64,000 bases of DNA from contig DLCN01000006.1 of the NCBI GenBank assembly GCA_002480645.1, positions 236,002-300,001 of the forward strand. Direction: 5' to 3'. The stretch comes from Balneolaceae bacterium UBA7797 (GTDB taxonomy: Bacteria > Bacteroidota > Rhodothermia > Balneolales > Balneolaceae). The translations under genes and the position numbers were made by a program. Under the pieces are notes generated by a model. It was given only the letters and a program-made list of their open reading frames with translations, searched no databases and had not been told where the DNA came from. Below are positions 55,101-64,000 of this stretch, in pieces; the first letter of the stretch is position 1; every line of letters begins with the position of its first letter.

Positions 55101-56618
55101 ATGAATATCAGTTTTAGTCGTCTCATTCTCTCCCTGTTTTTTGGGATCTTTTTATCCGTTAATCTTATTGCTCAGCAATCTATTCAGAGAGATTATTCCA
55201 GATTGATGTCTATTCCAAACCTTATCGAACTGGAGGCAAGTTCCACGCATCTTTATGCATTATCAGCCACTGAAGGCTTAGCCGTGTTCAGAACCTATCC
55301 AGACTCCCTTCAATGGTTATATACTTCTTCGGGGATGCAGCGCCGTGGTTCTACTATTAAAGCTGATATCCGGTTTGCCTATCAATACGGTGATTCACGC
55401 CGCTTAACCGTACTTGAACCTACCTCAGTGCTCGGGGTTTATTCCTCAACAATGTTACCTCGGCCTCCTCTTGGTGTGGCCCGACTCGGTAGTAAGTTAT
55501 ACATCGCACTTGGCGAAGAAGGATTGGGATCACTCTCCCTTAAAACTCCAGAAACTGTTGACTCTGAGGTAGAGATCGTAGCTAATGCAATTATTGGACG
55601 TGCCAATGTTTTGGATGTAGCGTCATCCATCATCAGTAATCAGTTATTTGTACTTACCAACGATAAGAAACTTCACGTTTTTACTCTAAAAGATGATGAA
55701 GCTGTTCATAGCACTTCGGTTGAATTGAGTGAGACGATACACTCCATTTTTGTAGATAACGAATTGATCTGGGGTACTTCGAATAGCGGGGATATTTTTG
55801 AAGTTACTGCTGATGGAATTGGCCGTTCGCTCGGTCGTGTTGACGAGAAAATCGAGAACCTTATACAGTGGAACGAACGAGTGATCGTACGAACTGAATC
55901 CGGTAAGATATGGGTGTCTTTAAATAGAAGAAAAGTTACACCCTGGACACAAAATACAGCCTCAGGGAATTATATCACCAAAAATAAAAACATTGCCTGG
56001 ATCAGTGTTTTCGATCAACTCACTCCTTTGATATTAGGTGAGTCATCTGATGCAACCGTTTCAGATGAGATCGAAATTAAACCGATCGAAAATAAAATAC
56101 TTACATATCCATCTCCTCTGATCTTTGCCCTGGAATTGGAAAAAGGATCTCCCGCAAATGTAGAATTTATTGTCCGGTCTAATTCTGCAAATGCTGAAAT
56201 AAAAGGACAAGGTTTTTATTGGCAGCCAACTGTTAATCAGATCGGATTGCACTCTTTTACTGTGGTAGCATCAAATTCAGCCGGTTTTGTGGACAGCACA
56301 AGTTTTAATGTTGATGTGAGAACGTTTAATGCTCCTCCACGCTTCAGTCCGGTTCGAGGCTCGTCTATTGTTGCTAATGATGAATACGAACTCAACTTCA
56401 ACGCTATAGATCCGGAAAACCCAACCAATTCATTGATCCGGTACTTAGGCGTTGACCTGCCGGATGGCTCGGTATTGGATGAGAAGACGGGGCTTTTTAC
56501 TTGGACGCCAACCGCTCAGCAAGAAGGTGAACATACTTTTAAAGTGATCGCAACTGATGAACAAGGTGCTGCTTCTTCTACCGAGCTTACTCTCAAAGTG
56601 ATTGATCTGGGGCAATAG
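55101..56618 (+). CDS. secreted protein with propeller-like N-half and putative-Ig C-terminal domain
   Basis: 505 residues from the ATG at 55101, which gives a signal peptide ending NLIAQ; the upstream TTG at 55083 overlaps the SDR gene. The N-half has short beta-blade-like repeats (LYALSATEGLAVFRTYPDS). The last ~160 residues contain two putative-Ig (He_PIG/cadherin-like) units, the second ending RYLGVDLPDGSVLDEKTGLF and TPTAQQEGEHTFKVIATDEQ. Surface or periplasmic structural protein. Eleven bp before mutY. Confidence 0.78.
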   Translation: MNISFSRLILSLFFGIFLSVNLIAQQSIQRDYSRLMSIPNLIELEASSTHLYALSATEGLAVFRTYPDSLQWLYTSSGMQRRGSTIKADIRFAYQYGDSRRLTVLEPTSVLGVYSSTMLPRPPLGVARLGSKLYIALGEEGLGSLSLKTPETVDSEVEIVANAIIGRANVLDVASSIISNQLFVLTNDKKLHVFTLKDDEAVHSTSVELSETIHSIFVDNELIWGTSNSGDIFEVTADGIGRSLGRVDEKIENLIQWNERVIVRTESGKIWVSLNRRKVTPWTQNTASGNYITKNKNIAWISVFDQLTPLILGESSDATVSDEIEIKPIENKILTYPSPLIFALELEKGSPANVEFIVRSNSANAEIKGQGFYWQPTVNQIGLHSFTVVASNSAGFVDSTSFNVDVRTFNAPPRFSPVRGSSIVANDEYELNFNAIDPENPTNSLIRYLGVDLPDGSVLDEKTGLFTWTPTAQQEGEHTFKVIATDEQGAASSTELTLKVIDLGQ

Positions 56619-56629
56619 GGTCAGTATTT

Positions 56630-57718
56630 ATGCCGGATAATTTGTTCGCAGAAAATATTCTGAGCTGGTATCGGGAGCATAAACGCCCCATGCCATGGAG
56701 AGAAACTAAAGATCCGTACAAGATCTGGATCTCCGAGATTATGCTTCAACAAACCCGGGTGGATCAGGCATGGCCGTATTTCGAACGATTTATTGGTGAA
56801 TTTCCCACTGTATTTGATCTGGCGAAGGCAGATCAGCAAAAAGTATTAAAAGCGTGGGAAGGATTAGGATATTACAGCAGAGCCCGAAATCTCCATAAAG
56901 CAGCAAAGTCTATCGTTACTGATTATGACGGCAAGTTACCAGAAGATTACGATGAGATCATCAAACTAAAAGGTATTGGCCCGTATACCGCTGCCGCAAT
57001 TACCAGTATTGCGTTTGGAAAACCAAATGCAGTGGTGGATGGTAATGTGATCCGGGTGATCACCCGTTATTTTGGTATCGGGGATGATATACGGAGCACC
57101 AGGACCATAAAGCAGGTTCAGGCACATGTAAATGATTTGATCAGTAACGAGCATCCCGCAGATTTTAATCAGGGATTGATGGAAATCGGATCGACTATTT
57201 GTACCCCTGCCAAACCGAACTGTTTAAACTGTCCGATCAGTGATGGTTGTATTGCCTCGAAAACGGCAAGAACTGATTCCATTCCTTTCAAATCTCCCGC
57301 AAAAAAAAAGCCTCATAAGCATATCGGGGTTGGTATCATTCAACGCAACGACGACAAGGTACTGATCGCTTTAAGGCCGGAAAATGCCATGCTGGGTGGA
57401 CTCTGGGAATTCCCCGGTGGTAAGCAGGAGGAAGGAGAATCTATCTCAAAGACTGTGGAAAGGGAACTGAATGAAGAACTGGGTGTGGAGGTTTATGCAT
57501 TCAAAGAATTCATGAAGCTGAAGCATGTGTATTCTCACTTCTCGATAACCTTACATGCTTATTTATGCAAACTGATCTCCGGGGAACCGAAGCCAAAATC
57601 GAGTCAGGAAATACGATGGGTTGATATTAATGAACTTGAACAGTTTCCCTTTCCGAAAGCTAATAAAAGTCTCACCGAAAAGTTGATGGGGAAAGGTCAG
57701 GGCGAACTCGGGCTATGA
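56630..57718 (+). CDS. mutY: A/G-specific adenine glycosylase
   Basis: 362 residues. It removes A opposite 8-oxoG. Helix-hairpin-helix GPD domain with EIMLQQTRVDQ near 34-44, LKGIGPYTAAAI and catalytic VDGNVIR (Asp near 138). Iron-sulfur loop C-x6-C-x2-C-x5-C near 191-207 (CTPAKPNCLNCPISDGC). The C-terminal Nudix-like domain carries the box GGKQEEGESISKTVERELNE. Overlaps the next gene by 4 bp (ATGA). Confidence 0.96.
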   Translation: MPDNLFAENILSWYREHKRPMPWRETKDPYKIWISEIMLQQTRVDQAWPYFERFIGEFPTVFDLAKADQQKVLKAWEGLGYYSRARNLHKAAKSIVTDYDGKLPEDYDEIIKLKGIGPYTAAAITSIAFGKPNAVVDGNVIRVITRYFGIGDDIRSTRTIKQVQAHVNDLISNEHPADFNQGLMEIGSTICTPAKPNCLNCPISDGCIASKTARTDSIPFKSPAKKKPHKHIGVGIIQRNDDKVLIALRPENAMLGGLWEFPGGKQEEGESISKTVERELNEELGVEVYAFKEFMKLKHVYSHFSITLHAYLCKLISGEPKPKSSQEIRWVDINELEQFPFPKANKSLTEKLMGKGQGELGL

Positions 57719-58554
57719 AAAAGCGCAAAAAGTTAAAACTTCTTTCCAGAAAAAAGATCCTTGAGTTAAAACCTTATCTCGACCATCTTGTGGAGGAAAT
57801 GGAAACTCCCGAATATATCGATTCGGATCCGATCCAGTTTCTACATGCTTTTCAGGATAAAGATGATATTGAGATCGCCGGTTTTTTTACAGCGATCATG
57901 GCATGGGGGCGGCGTGAGATTGTGATCGCCAAAGTGGATGACTTTTTAAAAAGACTTAACTATCGCCCGGCTGAATTTATTGGAAATTTCACGGAATCGG
58001 ATACTTCTGTTCTTGATGGGTTCAAACATCGTACATTCAAACCGATCGATCATTATTGGTTCATCAAAACCATGCAAAGCATTCTGCTGGAGCATGGCTC
58101 CTTTGAAGGGTTTTGGGCGCATTGCCAAAAGCAGGCCCGAGTGGAAGACCGAGAATTAATGAGTGTTTTCAATGAAAAATTCTTCTCTTTTCATCCGGAA
58201 ATCCCTCAACGTTCTTATAAACATATTTCCAATCCGGATAAAGGTGGATCCTGTAAACGCCTGTATATGTATTTACGATGGACTGTTCGTAAAAGTAGTG
58301 TGGATCTCGGGGTAATGAATTTCATATCTCCCGCAGAATTGAAGATCCCATTGGATGTACATGTAGCCCGCCAGGCTCGTAAAATCGGGTTGCTTTCCCG
58401 TTATCAAAACGATTGGAAATCGGTTCTGGAACTCAACGAAAAACTAACTTTACTCGATCCTGAAGATCCGGCAAAGTATGATTATGCATTATTTGGTTTA
58501 GGAGTAAAACCCGAACTCGTTGACGAATCGTACCTAATTAACCCTGCCCCGTGA
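57715..58554 (+). CDS. TIGR02757-family protein of unknown function
   Basis: 279 residues. Matches the family through DSDPIQFLHAFQDKDDIEIA, FFTAIMAWGRREIV, NPDKGGSCKRLYMYLRWTVR and IPLDVHVARQARKIGLLSR. No known reaction; the HhH-like DVHVAR segment and coupling to mutY suggest a nucleic-acid role (inference). Its ATG overlaps the mutY stop. Confidence 0.9.
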   Translation: MKKRKKLKLLSRKKILELKPYLDHLVEEMETPEYIDSDPIQFLHAFQDKDDIEIAGFFTAIMAWGRREIVIAKVDDFLKRLNYRPAEFIGNFTESDTSVLDGFKHRTFKPIDHYWFIKTMQSILLEHGSFEGFWAHCQKQARVEDRELMSVFNEKFFSFHPEIPQRSYKHISNPDKGGSCKRLYMYLRWTVRKSSVDLGVMNFISPAELKIPLDVHVARQARKIGLLSRYQNDWKSVLELNEKLTLLDPEDPAKYDYALFGLGVKPELVDESYLINPAP

Positions 58555-58705
58555 TTCTCCATTTATCGATGGTTTAAATAATACTGATAAGCCCACGGTA
58601 TCCTACAGCTTATTAAATAACACCAATTAAATTTTCTGTGAATTATTTGTATATTTAGGGCTCCCGATTATGGGAAATAAAATAAATGAAAGGAAGTGAG
58701 GCTCA

Positions 58706-58900
58706 ATGCTAGGCGTTGAAGTTAAAGACAACGAAAGCGTTGAACGTGCGATCAACCGTTTCAAGAAGATGGTAACCCGCTCCCGTATCCTTAACGAGTA
58801 TAAGGATCGTCAGCAGTTTACAAAACCATCTATTGAACGACGCGAGGCTATGAAAAAAGCCGTTCGCGAGCAGCGTCGTCGTCAACGAGATAACTACTAA
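58706..58900 (+). CDS. rpsU: 30S ribosomal protein bS21
   Basis: 64 residues, Arg/Lys-rich: MLGVEVKDNESVERAINRFK followed by a basic C-tail ending RRRQRDNY. Small-subunit protein near the anti-Shine-Dalgarno region. A clear AAAGGAAGTGAGG ribosome site precedes it, notable where most genes here lack one. Closed by a hairpin that overlaps the radA 3' end. Confidence 0.97.
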   Translation: MLGVEVKDNESVERAINRFKKMVTRSRILNEYKDRQQFTKPSIERREAMKKAVREQRRRQRDNY

Positions 58901-58921
58901 TTCGTTGTTATCACAATTTTG

Positions 58922-58952
58922 AAAGCCATACTAATTCAGTATGGCTTTTTTT
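58922..58952 (+). terminator. Rho-independent terminator of rpsU, overlapping the radA stop
   Basis: Stem AAAGCCATAC/GTATGGCTTT, loop TAATTCA, then seven T. The radA TAG (58931-58933 on the minus strand) lies inside the hairpin, so its last codons are part of the structure. Confidence 0.88.
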
Positions 58953-60277
58953 ATGGCATCCCTTAAATAAGTTACCCCTTCTAATCCTTTGCCGGAAGGA
59001 GAAACAATTTGTTTAAATCCAAGCTTGGAAGCTTCTTTACGCCGCTGTTCAATATGAGGAACAGTTCGTATCTCCCCGCCTAACCCAACTTCGCCTATAA
59101 AAGCAGATTGTTTCTGAATAGCTTTATCCAACAAACTGGAAACTAACGCAATACAGACTCCAAGATCTCCTGCCGGATCGCCTAACCGAAATCCACCGGC
59201 AATATTCAGATAGACATCATGATTTGAGAAATTGAAACCGGCGCGCTTTTCAAGTACGGCAAGTAATAATAACAACCGGTTCCGATCGAACCCATTTGCT
59301 GTGCGCTGAGGTGTACCGTACGAACTTCCGGTTACCAAAGCCTGCACCTCAATCAGCAAGGGTCTACTCCCTTCCATCGTGCAAACCACTGCATTGCCGC
59401 TCACTCCTTCTGTTTTATCTGAAATAAAAAGTTCGGAGGGATTACTAACTTCGGAAAGTCCGTGCTCCATCATTTCGAACACACCCACTTCCTGCGCCGG
59501 CCCGAATCGATTTTTGAGACTTCGGAGTAGTCGGTAGGTATAATTCTTATCCCCTTCGAACTGCAGAACTGTGTCCACCATATGTTCTAAAACCCGTGGC
59601 CCCGCAATGTCTCCCTCTTTAGTTACATGACCAATTACAATGGTGGTGATATTTTTCTTTTTTGCCAGTTGCTGAAATAATGCCGCACATTCTTTTACCT
59701 GTTGAATGCTACCCGGCATACTTGAAAGTTCTGTACGATAAACAGTTTGGATGGAATCAACGATCAGGAGATCAGGCTGCTCAGATTGAGCTTGTTCCAA
59801 AATCTTATCAATATGTGTTTCGTTGAATATGAGCAGATTCTCAGATTCAACTTTCAACCGTTGAGCGCGCTGTTTTATCTGACCGGCAGATTCCTCACCT
59901 GCACAATAAAGGATCTTCAGACCCGGATTAGATTTTGCGATCTGAAGCGTGAGTGTACTCTTTCCAACTCCCGGTTCGCCCCCAATAAGGATGTAGGCTC
60001 CGTGTAGAAACCCACCACCTAATACCCTATCCAATTCGGCGATATTGCTGGTGAAGCGAGATTTCTCGGAGGTTTCGACTTCTGATAATTTCTGAGGCTC
60101 AGAGGAAGTTTCAAGGCCGGCAATATTGGCTTTATGATCTTCTGCCTTCGCTGATTTTTTCTGTTTCAGCTTTTCGGAAAAAGTATTCCATTCTCCGCAA
60201 CTCGGACAAACTCCCGCCCATTTTGGAGATATATATCCACAATTCGAACATTCATATTCTACAGTAGATTTAGCCAA
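58931..60277 (-). CDS. radA: DNA repair protein RadA
   Basis: 448 residues. Zn finger CSNCGYISPKWAGVCPSC at 10-27, RecA-like core with Walker A GEPGVGKS at 100-107, LIVDSIQTV, the RadA-specific KNRFG near 255, and a Lon-protease-like C-domain without proteolysis. Branch-migration helicase in recombinational repair. One bp separates it from the upstream flippase-like gene. Confidence 0.96.
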   Translation of the reverse strand: MAKSTVEYECSNCGYISPKWAGVCPSCGEWNTFSEKLKQKKSAKAEDHKANIAGLETSSEPQKLSEVETSEKSRFTSNIAELDRVLGGGFLHGAYILIGGEPGVGKSTLTLQIAKSNPGLKILYCAGEESAGQIKQRAQRLKVESENLLIFNETHIDKILEQAQSEQPDLLIVDSIQTVYRTELSSMPGSIQQVKECAALFQQLAKKKNITTIVIGHVTKEGDIAGPRVLEHMVDTVLQFEGDKNYTYRLLRSLKNRFGPAQEVGVFEMMEHGLSEVSNPSELFISDKTEGVSGNAVVCTMEGSRPLLIEVQALVTGSSYGTPQRTANGFDRNRLLLLLAVLEKRAGFNFSNHDVYLNIAGGFRLGDPAGDLGVCIALVSSLLDKAIQKQSAFIGEVGLGGEIRTVPHIEQRRKEASKLGFKQIVSPSGKGLEGVTYLRDAIKKAILN

Positions 60278-60278
60278 A

Positions 60279-61352
60279 TCAATCCTTCTTTTGGATTTCC
60301 TTTACTTGCTGGCGCACATACCAGGTGGTAGCTGCCATCCCAAAACCTATAGTGATATAATAACTGATTATCCGCCACAAAAAGAGGGCCAGCCCGATAA
60401 ATGATTCACGGACAGATTCTGCGATCAGTGAAGGTGACATAAAAAATAACGGTCCCTGAAAAAGCACAAATAACCCTTCAACACCACCACTTCCACCCGG
60501 TGTCGGGATCACCAGAAAAGCCAGATTCATTGCCAGCGAACGTAATATAGATAGAATTTCCGGTGCCGGTAATAAACTCAGGATCACGATTGTTGGCAAT
60601 GCGATCCTTGCCAGCCATGACATTGTAGAGTAGAAAAATGCTTTAAATAGAAATGAGACCGGCTTCTTCCTAAGCTGATGAGCATAGCTCTCCAGATTTT
60701 CAGCTTCAGAACTTATTTTATCCTGATAACGATTTAACAATGGAAGTTTAAAGACCGTCTTTACAACTTTTTTTATTGCGGATGGATTTACCAACACCCC
60801 ATATGCAAGTAAACTCGCATAACTGAGTAACACTACATAAAGCGTGATCATCGAAGCTTCTCCGATCAATCCTACAGCCGGTGGAACTACTTCAAAAAAT
60901 ATCCCACTTATCAAAAGTATTGGAATAGCAATCGCAAACCAGATCTGATCGAGTAGTACACTATACAGTATGATGGCGGTCGACTCCCCCAGATTAAGCC
61001 CTTCTTTGGTCATGGCATAGGTTGCCATAGGAGCACCACCAATTGTGGAAGGAGTTACTGCAGAGGTAAAATCCCAGGTGAGAACAATTCTGAATGCCCC
61101 CATCCAGCTAATTACTTTCTCTGATAATACTCTGAATTTAGCCGCAGTAGCCCACACTCTTAAAAAAGATACCACCAGTGCGATCACCAAACCGGGCATA
61201 CGCTTCGGAGCAAGATGATTTAATACGCCCGGTGTATACGTATAATAAATTACCGCCGCCATAGTAAGTACGCTTAGCGATACTGAAAGGATCATATACC
61301 TTTTAGATATAAGATTCTGCGGGGATGTTATGTTGCCTGAACTATTTGCCAA
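60279..61352 (-). CDS. flippase-like/LPG-synthase transmembrane-domain protein
   Basis: 357 residues, about eight or nine membrane helices. WDFTSAVTPSTIGGAPMATY and VIPTPGGSGGVEG are the signatures of the lysylphosphatidylglycerol-synthase TM (UPF0104) family. There is no soluble aminoacyl-transferase domain, so it is not MprF; such stand-alone members are suspected lipid or polyprenyl flippases. Radiates from no glycan gene here; next to radA by 1 bp. Confidence 0.85.
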   Translation of the reverse strand: MANSSGNITSPQNLISKRYMILSVSLSVLTMAAVIYYTYTPGVLNHLAPKRMPGLVIALVVSFLRVWATAAKFRVLSEKVISWMGAFRIVLTWDFTSAVTPSTIGGAPMATYAMTKEGLNLGESTAIILYSVLLDQIWFAIAIPILLISGIFFEVVPPAVGLIGEASMITLYVVLLSYASLLAYGVLVNPSAIKKVVKTVFKLPLLNRYQDKISSEAENLESYAHQLRKKPVSFLFKAFFYSTMSWLARIALPTIVILSLLPAPEILSILRSLAMNLAFLVIPTPGGSGGVEGLFVLFQGPLFFMSPSLIAESVRESFIGLALFLWRIISYYITIGFGMAATTWYVRQQVKEIQKKD

Positions 61353-61378
61353 TATGAAATTTAGTTACTGCCAAGTAT

Positions 61379-61410
61379 AAAAAAAGCCTTGCAGGAAACC
61401 CTGCAAGGCT
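61379..61410 (-). terminator. Rho-independent terminator of the class I aldolase gene
   Basis: Stem AGCCTTGCAGG/CCTGCAAGGCT, 4-base loop, seven T on the minus strand. It separates fbaB from the flippase/radA pair. Confidence 0.9.
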
Positions 61411-61430
61411 ACAAATATTTTACGAAAAAG

Positions 61431-62507
61431 TTACGCGATAGTTACTTCGTCGTTCAAATAAACATCCTGGATCATGTTAAGTAATTTAACACCTTCTCCC
61501 ATTGGACGTTGGAATGCTTTACGACCACTGATAAGTCCCATTCCACCAGCACGTTTGTTGATCACTGCAGTTTTTACAGCATCAGCAAAGTCGTTGCTTC
61601 CTGAAGCTCCACCTGAGTTGATCAGACCTGCACGACCGTTGAAGTCGTTAAGAACCTGATAACGGGTAAGATCGATCGGGTGATCAGTAGTTAATTCGGT
61701 GTAAATGCGCTCATCAAGTTTACCATAGCTTGAATCACCTGAATTCAATGCTTTGTAACCACCATTGTTAGTTGGTTGCTTTTGCTTGATAATATCGGCA
61801 CCGATTGTAGTACCGATGTGGTTTGCCTGACCGGTGAGGTCTGCAGATGAGTGGTAATCCACTCCATCAACTTTAAATGCGTTATTACGAGTATAACACC
61901 AAAGAATGGTAGCCATACCTAATTCGTGAGCATAAGCAAACGCCTGAGCTACTTCCTGGATCTGTCGGTTAGATTCAGGTGAACCGAAATAGATGGTTGC
62001 GCCAACTGCAGCAGCTCCCATATCGTACGCCTGATCGATCGTTCCAAACATGATCTGATCGAATGTGTTTGGATAGGTAAGTAGTTCGTTGTGGTTAATT
62101 TTTACGATAAACGGAATTTTATGAGCATATTTTCTGGATACTGAACGTAATGCTCCAAATGTAGAAGCTACACCATTACAACCAGCTTCAACAGCAAGTT
62201 TAACGATGTTTTCAGGATCAAAATAAATTGGATTCTTAGCAAAAGAAGCGCCACCAGAGTGCTCGATGCCCTGGTCAACAGGTAAAATAGAAACATAGCC
62301 GCTTCCGCCTAAACGACCTGACTCCATTAACCACTGTAAATTTCCTAATACTCTATTATTTCGGTCGGAATGGTACCAAACTTCATCAACATAATTAGGT
62401 GAAGGTAAAACGAGATTGTCTTTTGAAACCGTTTTACTTTCGTGTTCCAACAAATAGGAGGCTTCATCCCCTAATAGTTCTTCGATTTTTGATAATTCGA
62501 GTGACAT
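61431..62507 (-). CDS. fbaB: class I fructose-bisphosphate aldolase (DhnA/FbaB type)
   Basis: 358 residues. Glycolytic and gluconeogenic cleavage of fructose-1,6-bisphosphate by Schiff base. VSILPVDQGIEHSGGASFAK, PFIVKINHNE, AVGATIYFGSPES and LINSGGASGSNDF are the phosphate-binding and active-site loops of the bacterial/archaeal class I form. Its own terminator follows. Confidence 0.93.
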   Translation of the reverse strand: MSLELSKIEELLGDEASYLLEHESKTVSKDNLVLPSPNYVDEVWYHSDRNNRVLGNLQWLMESGRLGGSGYVSILPVDQGIEHSGGASFAKNPIYFDPENIVKLAVEAGCNGVASTFGALRSVSRKYAHKIPFIVKINHNELLTYPNTFDQIMFGTIDQAYDMGAAAVGATIYFGSPESNRQIQEVAQAFAYAHELGMATILWCYTRNNAFKVDGVDYHSSADLTGQANHIGTTIGADIIKQKQPTNNGGYKALNSGDSSYGKLDERIYTELTTDHPIDLTRYQVLNDFNGRAGLINSGGASGSNDFADAVKTAVINKRAGGMGLISGRKAFQRPMGEGVKLLNMIQDVYLNDEVTIA

Positions 62508-62649
62508 ATCTATCTGATTTGATATTAGTTTTTAGGTCTGAAAATATATGAGATAATCAACGAAATGACTAACTCTTGTTACATAATGGTACGATTCCAT
62601 TATCTGAAACAAATGATAATCCTTATCTTTTGTAAACATTTAATGAACT

Positions 62650-63639
62650 ATGCAGATACAAAATATCACACTACCTGAAAAACCCCTTTTTCTTGCACCC
62701 ATGGAGGATGTCACTGATTCTCCCTTTCGACAGATATGCAGAGACAAAGGAGCCGACATTGTTTATACAGAATTCATTAGCTCTGAAGCTTTGATCCGCG
62801 ACTCGGATATTGCCATGCACAAAATGAGTTATACTGAGCGCGAACGCCCTCTGGGAATTCAGATCTTTGGCGGTCGTGAAGAAGCCATGGAGGGAGCCGC
62901 TAAAGTGGCTGAAATGAATAATCCTGATCTGGTGGATATAAATTTTGGTTGCCCGGTTTATAAAGTGGTAAATAAAGGGGCCGGAGCTGCCTGCCTCAGA
63001 GATCTTGATATGATGGAACGCATGGCTGGTACCGTAGTGGATGCGGTAAAAGATAAACCCGTTACCGTTAAAACCCGTTTAGGTTGGGATGACAATTCCA
63101 TCAAAATTCAGGAAGTCGGCTTAATGTTACAAAGCGTTGGGGTAAAAGCTCTGACTGTACATGCACGTACCCGTGCTCAAAAATACAAAGGTGATGCGGA
63201 CTGGAGTTATCTGAAAAAATTGAAGAACACTCCCGGACTTGAAATACCGATTATAGGAAACGGGGATGTCACTTCACCCGAGCTTGCAAAAAAAATGTTC
63301 GATGAGACCGGTGTGGATGGTGTAATGATTGGTCGTGGAGCTATTGGAAATCCCTGGATCTTTGAACAAACCCGACATTATCTGGAGACCGGAGAATTAT
63401 TACCAGAACCAACACTTCGGGAGCGACTGGAACTTACCGCACATCAACTCAGACTTTCTGTGGAACATCAGGGAGAGCGATATGGGGTTATCATCATGAA
63501 GAAACATTATGGTCAATACCTGAAAGGGATCAGGAATGCCAAAAAACTAAGAATGGCTTTAATGGAACATGATGAAATGGACCCGATCCTTGAGATCTTA
63601 CTCAATTATAAAGAGGAAGAGTTTTTCGCTGTAAGTTGA
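62650..63639 (+). CDS. dusB: tRNA-dihydrouridine synthase
   Basis: 329 residues. FMN enzyme that reduces specific uridines in tRNA D-loops. LAPMEDVTDSPFRQICRDKG, catalytic Cys101 in NFGCPVYKVVNKGAGAACLR, VKTRLGWDD, VHARTRAQKYKGDADW and NGDVTSPE. DusB-type length and C-terminal helical domain. The near-match TATCTTTTG lies upstream. Confidence 0.94.
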   Translation: MQIQNITLPEKPLFLAPMEDVTDSPFRQICRDKGADIVYTEFISSEALIRDSDIAMHKMSYTERERPLGIQIFGGREEAMEGAAKVAEMNNPDLVDINFGCPVYKVVNKGAGAACLRDLDMMERMAGTVVDAVKDKPVTVKTRLGWDDNSIKIQEVGLMLQSVGVKALTVHARTRAQKYKGDADWSYLKKLKNTPGLEIPIIGNGDVTSPELAKKMFDETGVDGVMIGRGAIGNPWIFEQTRHYLETGELLPEPTLRERLELTAHQLRLSVEHQGERYGVIIMKKHYGQYLKGIRNAKKLRMALMEHDEMDPILEILLNYKEEEFFAVS

Positions 63640-63743
63640 GAATGACAACTCATCTCCGGAAGTCGTTCATAGTGTATGAATCTTTTTAAAAAGTGATTCG
63701 TACCTCATTCCCGAATCATTCATATCAGTTCAGAGGAAGAAAT

Positions 63744-63944
63744 ATGCTAAGCAGAGTACTTCGAGTGTTAAAGTCATTTTTAGGAGCCGGAGCAGTGGCT
63801 GCATCTCCGGTTAAAGCCATTACCGGAATCGTGATCAGTGTAATTATCCCTTATTTACTTTACGCTTTCCTTGGAGGCTTTGGAATTGCACTTGCAATGG
63901 TTGGTCTGGGATGGCTGATTTGGTATTTAGTGAAAAAGAAGTAG
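63744..63944 (+). CDS. small membrane protein
   Basis: 66 residues from the ATG at 63744, preceded by AGAGGAAG; the frame is open earlier from a GTG at 63693, but that start has no such site. One amphipathic N-terminus (MLSRVLRVLKSFLGAG) and two hydrophobic segments (about 25-40 and 42-62), ending KKK, so probably an inner-membrane protein. No family recognised. Confidence 0.6.
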   Translation: MLSRVLRVLKSFLGAGAVAASPVKAITGIVISVIIPYLLYAFLGGFGIALAMVGLGWLIWYLVKKK

Positions 63945-64000
63945 TGGCATAATGAAATACGCCACTACGTTAATCACTATAAATAATCTCTTCCAATAAA

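Noticed and set aside
1..64000. CRISPR array, prophage or insertion sequence
   Set aside because: No regularly spaced repeats with unique spacers, and no transposase, integrase or phage structural gene seen.

Overview
The window looks like a chromosomal stretch from an aerobic, probably marine member of the Bacteroidota/Balneolota branch (Balneola/Gracilimonas-like). Evidence: proteins with type IX-secretion-style C-terminal domains and PorV/PorQ-like porins, TonB receptors with a carboxypeptidase-regulatory N-domain, a Spt-type serine palmitoyltransferase (sphingolipids), an E1 alpha/beta fused 2-oxoacid dehydrogenase, few Shine-Dalgarno sites, and TAnnTTTG-type promoter elements. The taxonomic call is inference from gene content; no 16S gene is present.

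Layout. 1-7.5 kb: 3' end of gpmI, clpC with a strong terminator, a secreted propeller-like protein, and a two-gene sugar epimerase/glycosyltransferase unit. 7.5-9.9 kb: a tRNA island (Pro, Arg, Cys, Glu, His, Glu) with a decayed gene and a YhhN-family membrane protein. 10-25 kb: a secreted/outer-membrane block: a GH71/99-like lipoprotein, an esterase, a parvulin lipoprotein, a PorV/PorQ protein, a 1163-residue secreted protein, a TonB receptor and a T9SS-type secreted protein that carries a 17-bp frameshifting insertion. A LacI regulator diverges from this block across an intergenic region holding three LacI-like palindromes. 25-32 kb: an envelope/glycan group on the minus strand (SGNH hydrolase, processive GT2, Omp85-like barrel, TPR protein, GtrB-like GT2). 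32-34.5 kb: heme A/heme O synthases with a small possible metal-binding protein. 34.4-41.4 kb: RDD, then SpoIIM-like, membrane protein, DUF4129, DUF4350, MoxR and DUF58 in an overlapping operon. 41.4-45.2 kb: a VOC protein and an A+T-rich pair of secreted proteins. 45.2-49.2 kb: fused branched-chain 2-oxoacid dehydrogenase E1 and fumarase. 49.3-55.1 kb: a GNAT protein, serine palmitoyltransferase, two GT4 glycosyltransferases and an SDR-type reductase, which together read as a candidate ceramide/glycosylceramide locus. 55-64 kb: a putative-Ig protein, mutY, a TIGR02757 protein, rpsU, radA, a flippase-like membrane protein, class I aldolase, dusB and a small membrane protein.

The two signals most worth attention are the quasi-palindromic 17-bp insertion that splits the secreted protein gene at about 23.67 kb, and the possible complete sphingolipid pathway at 49-55 kb. 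The CxC-x6-HxH small protein beside heme A synthase and the LacI operator array are secondary leads. No CRISPR array, insertion sequence or phage gene was recognised.
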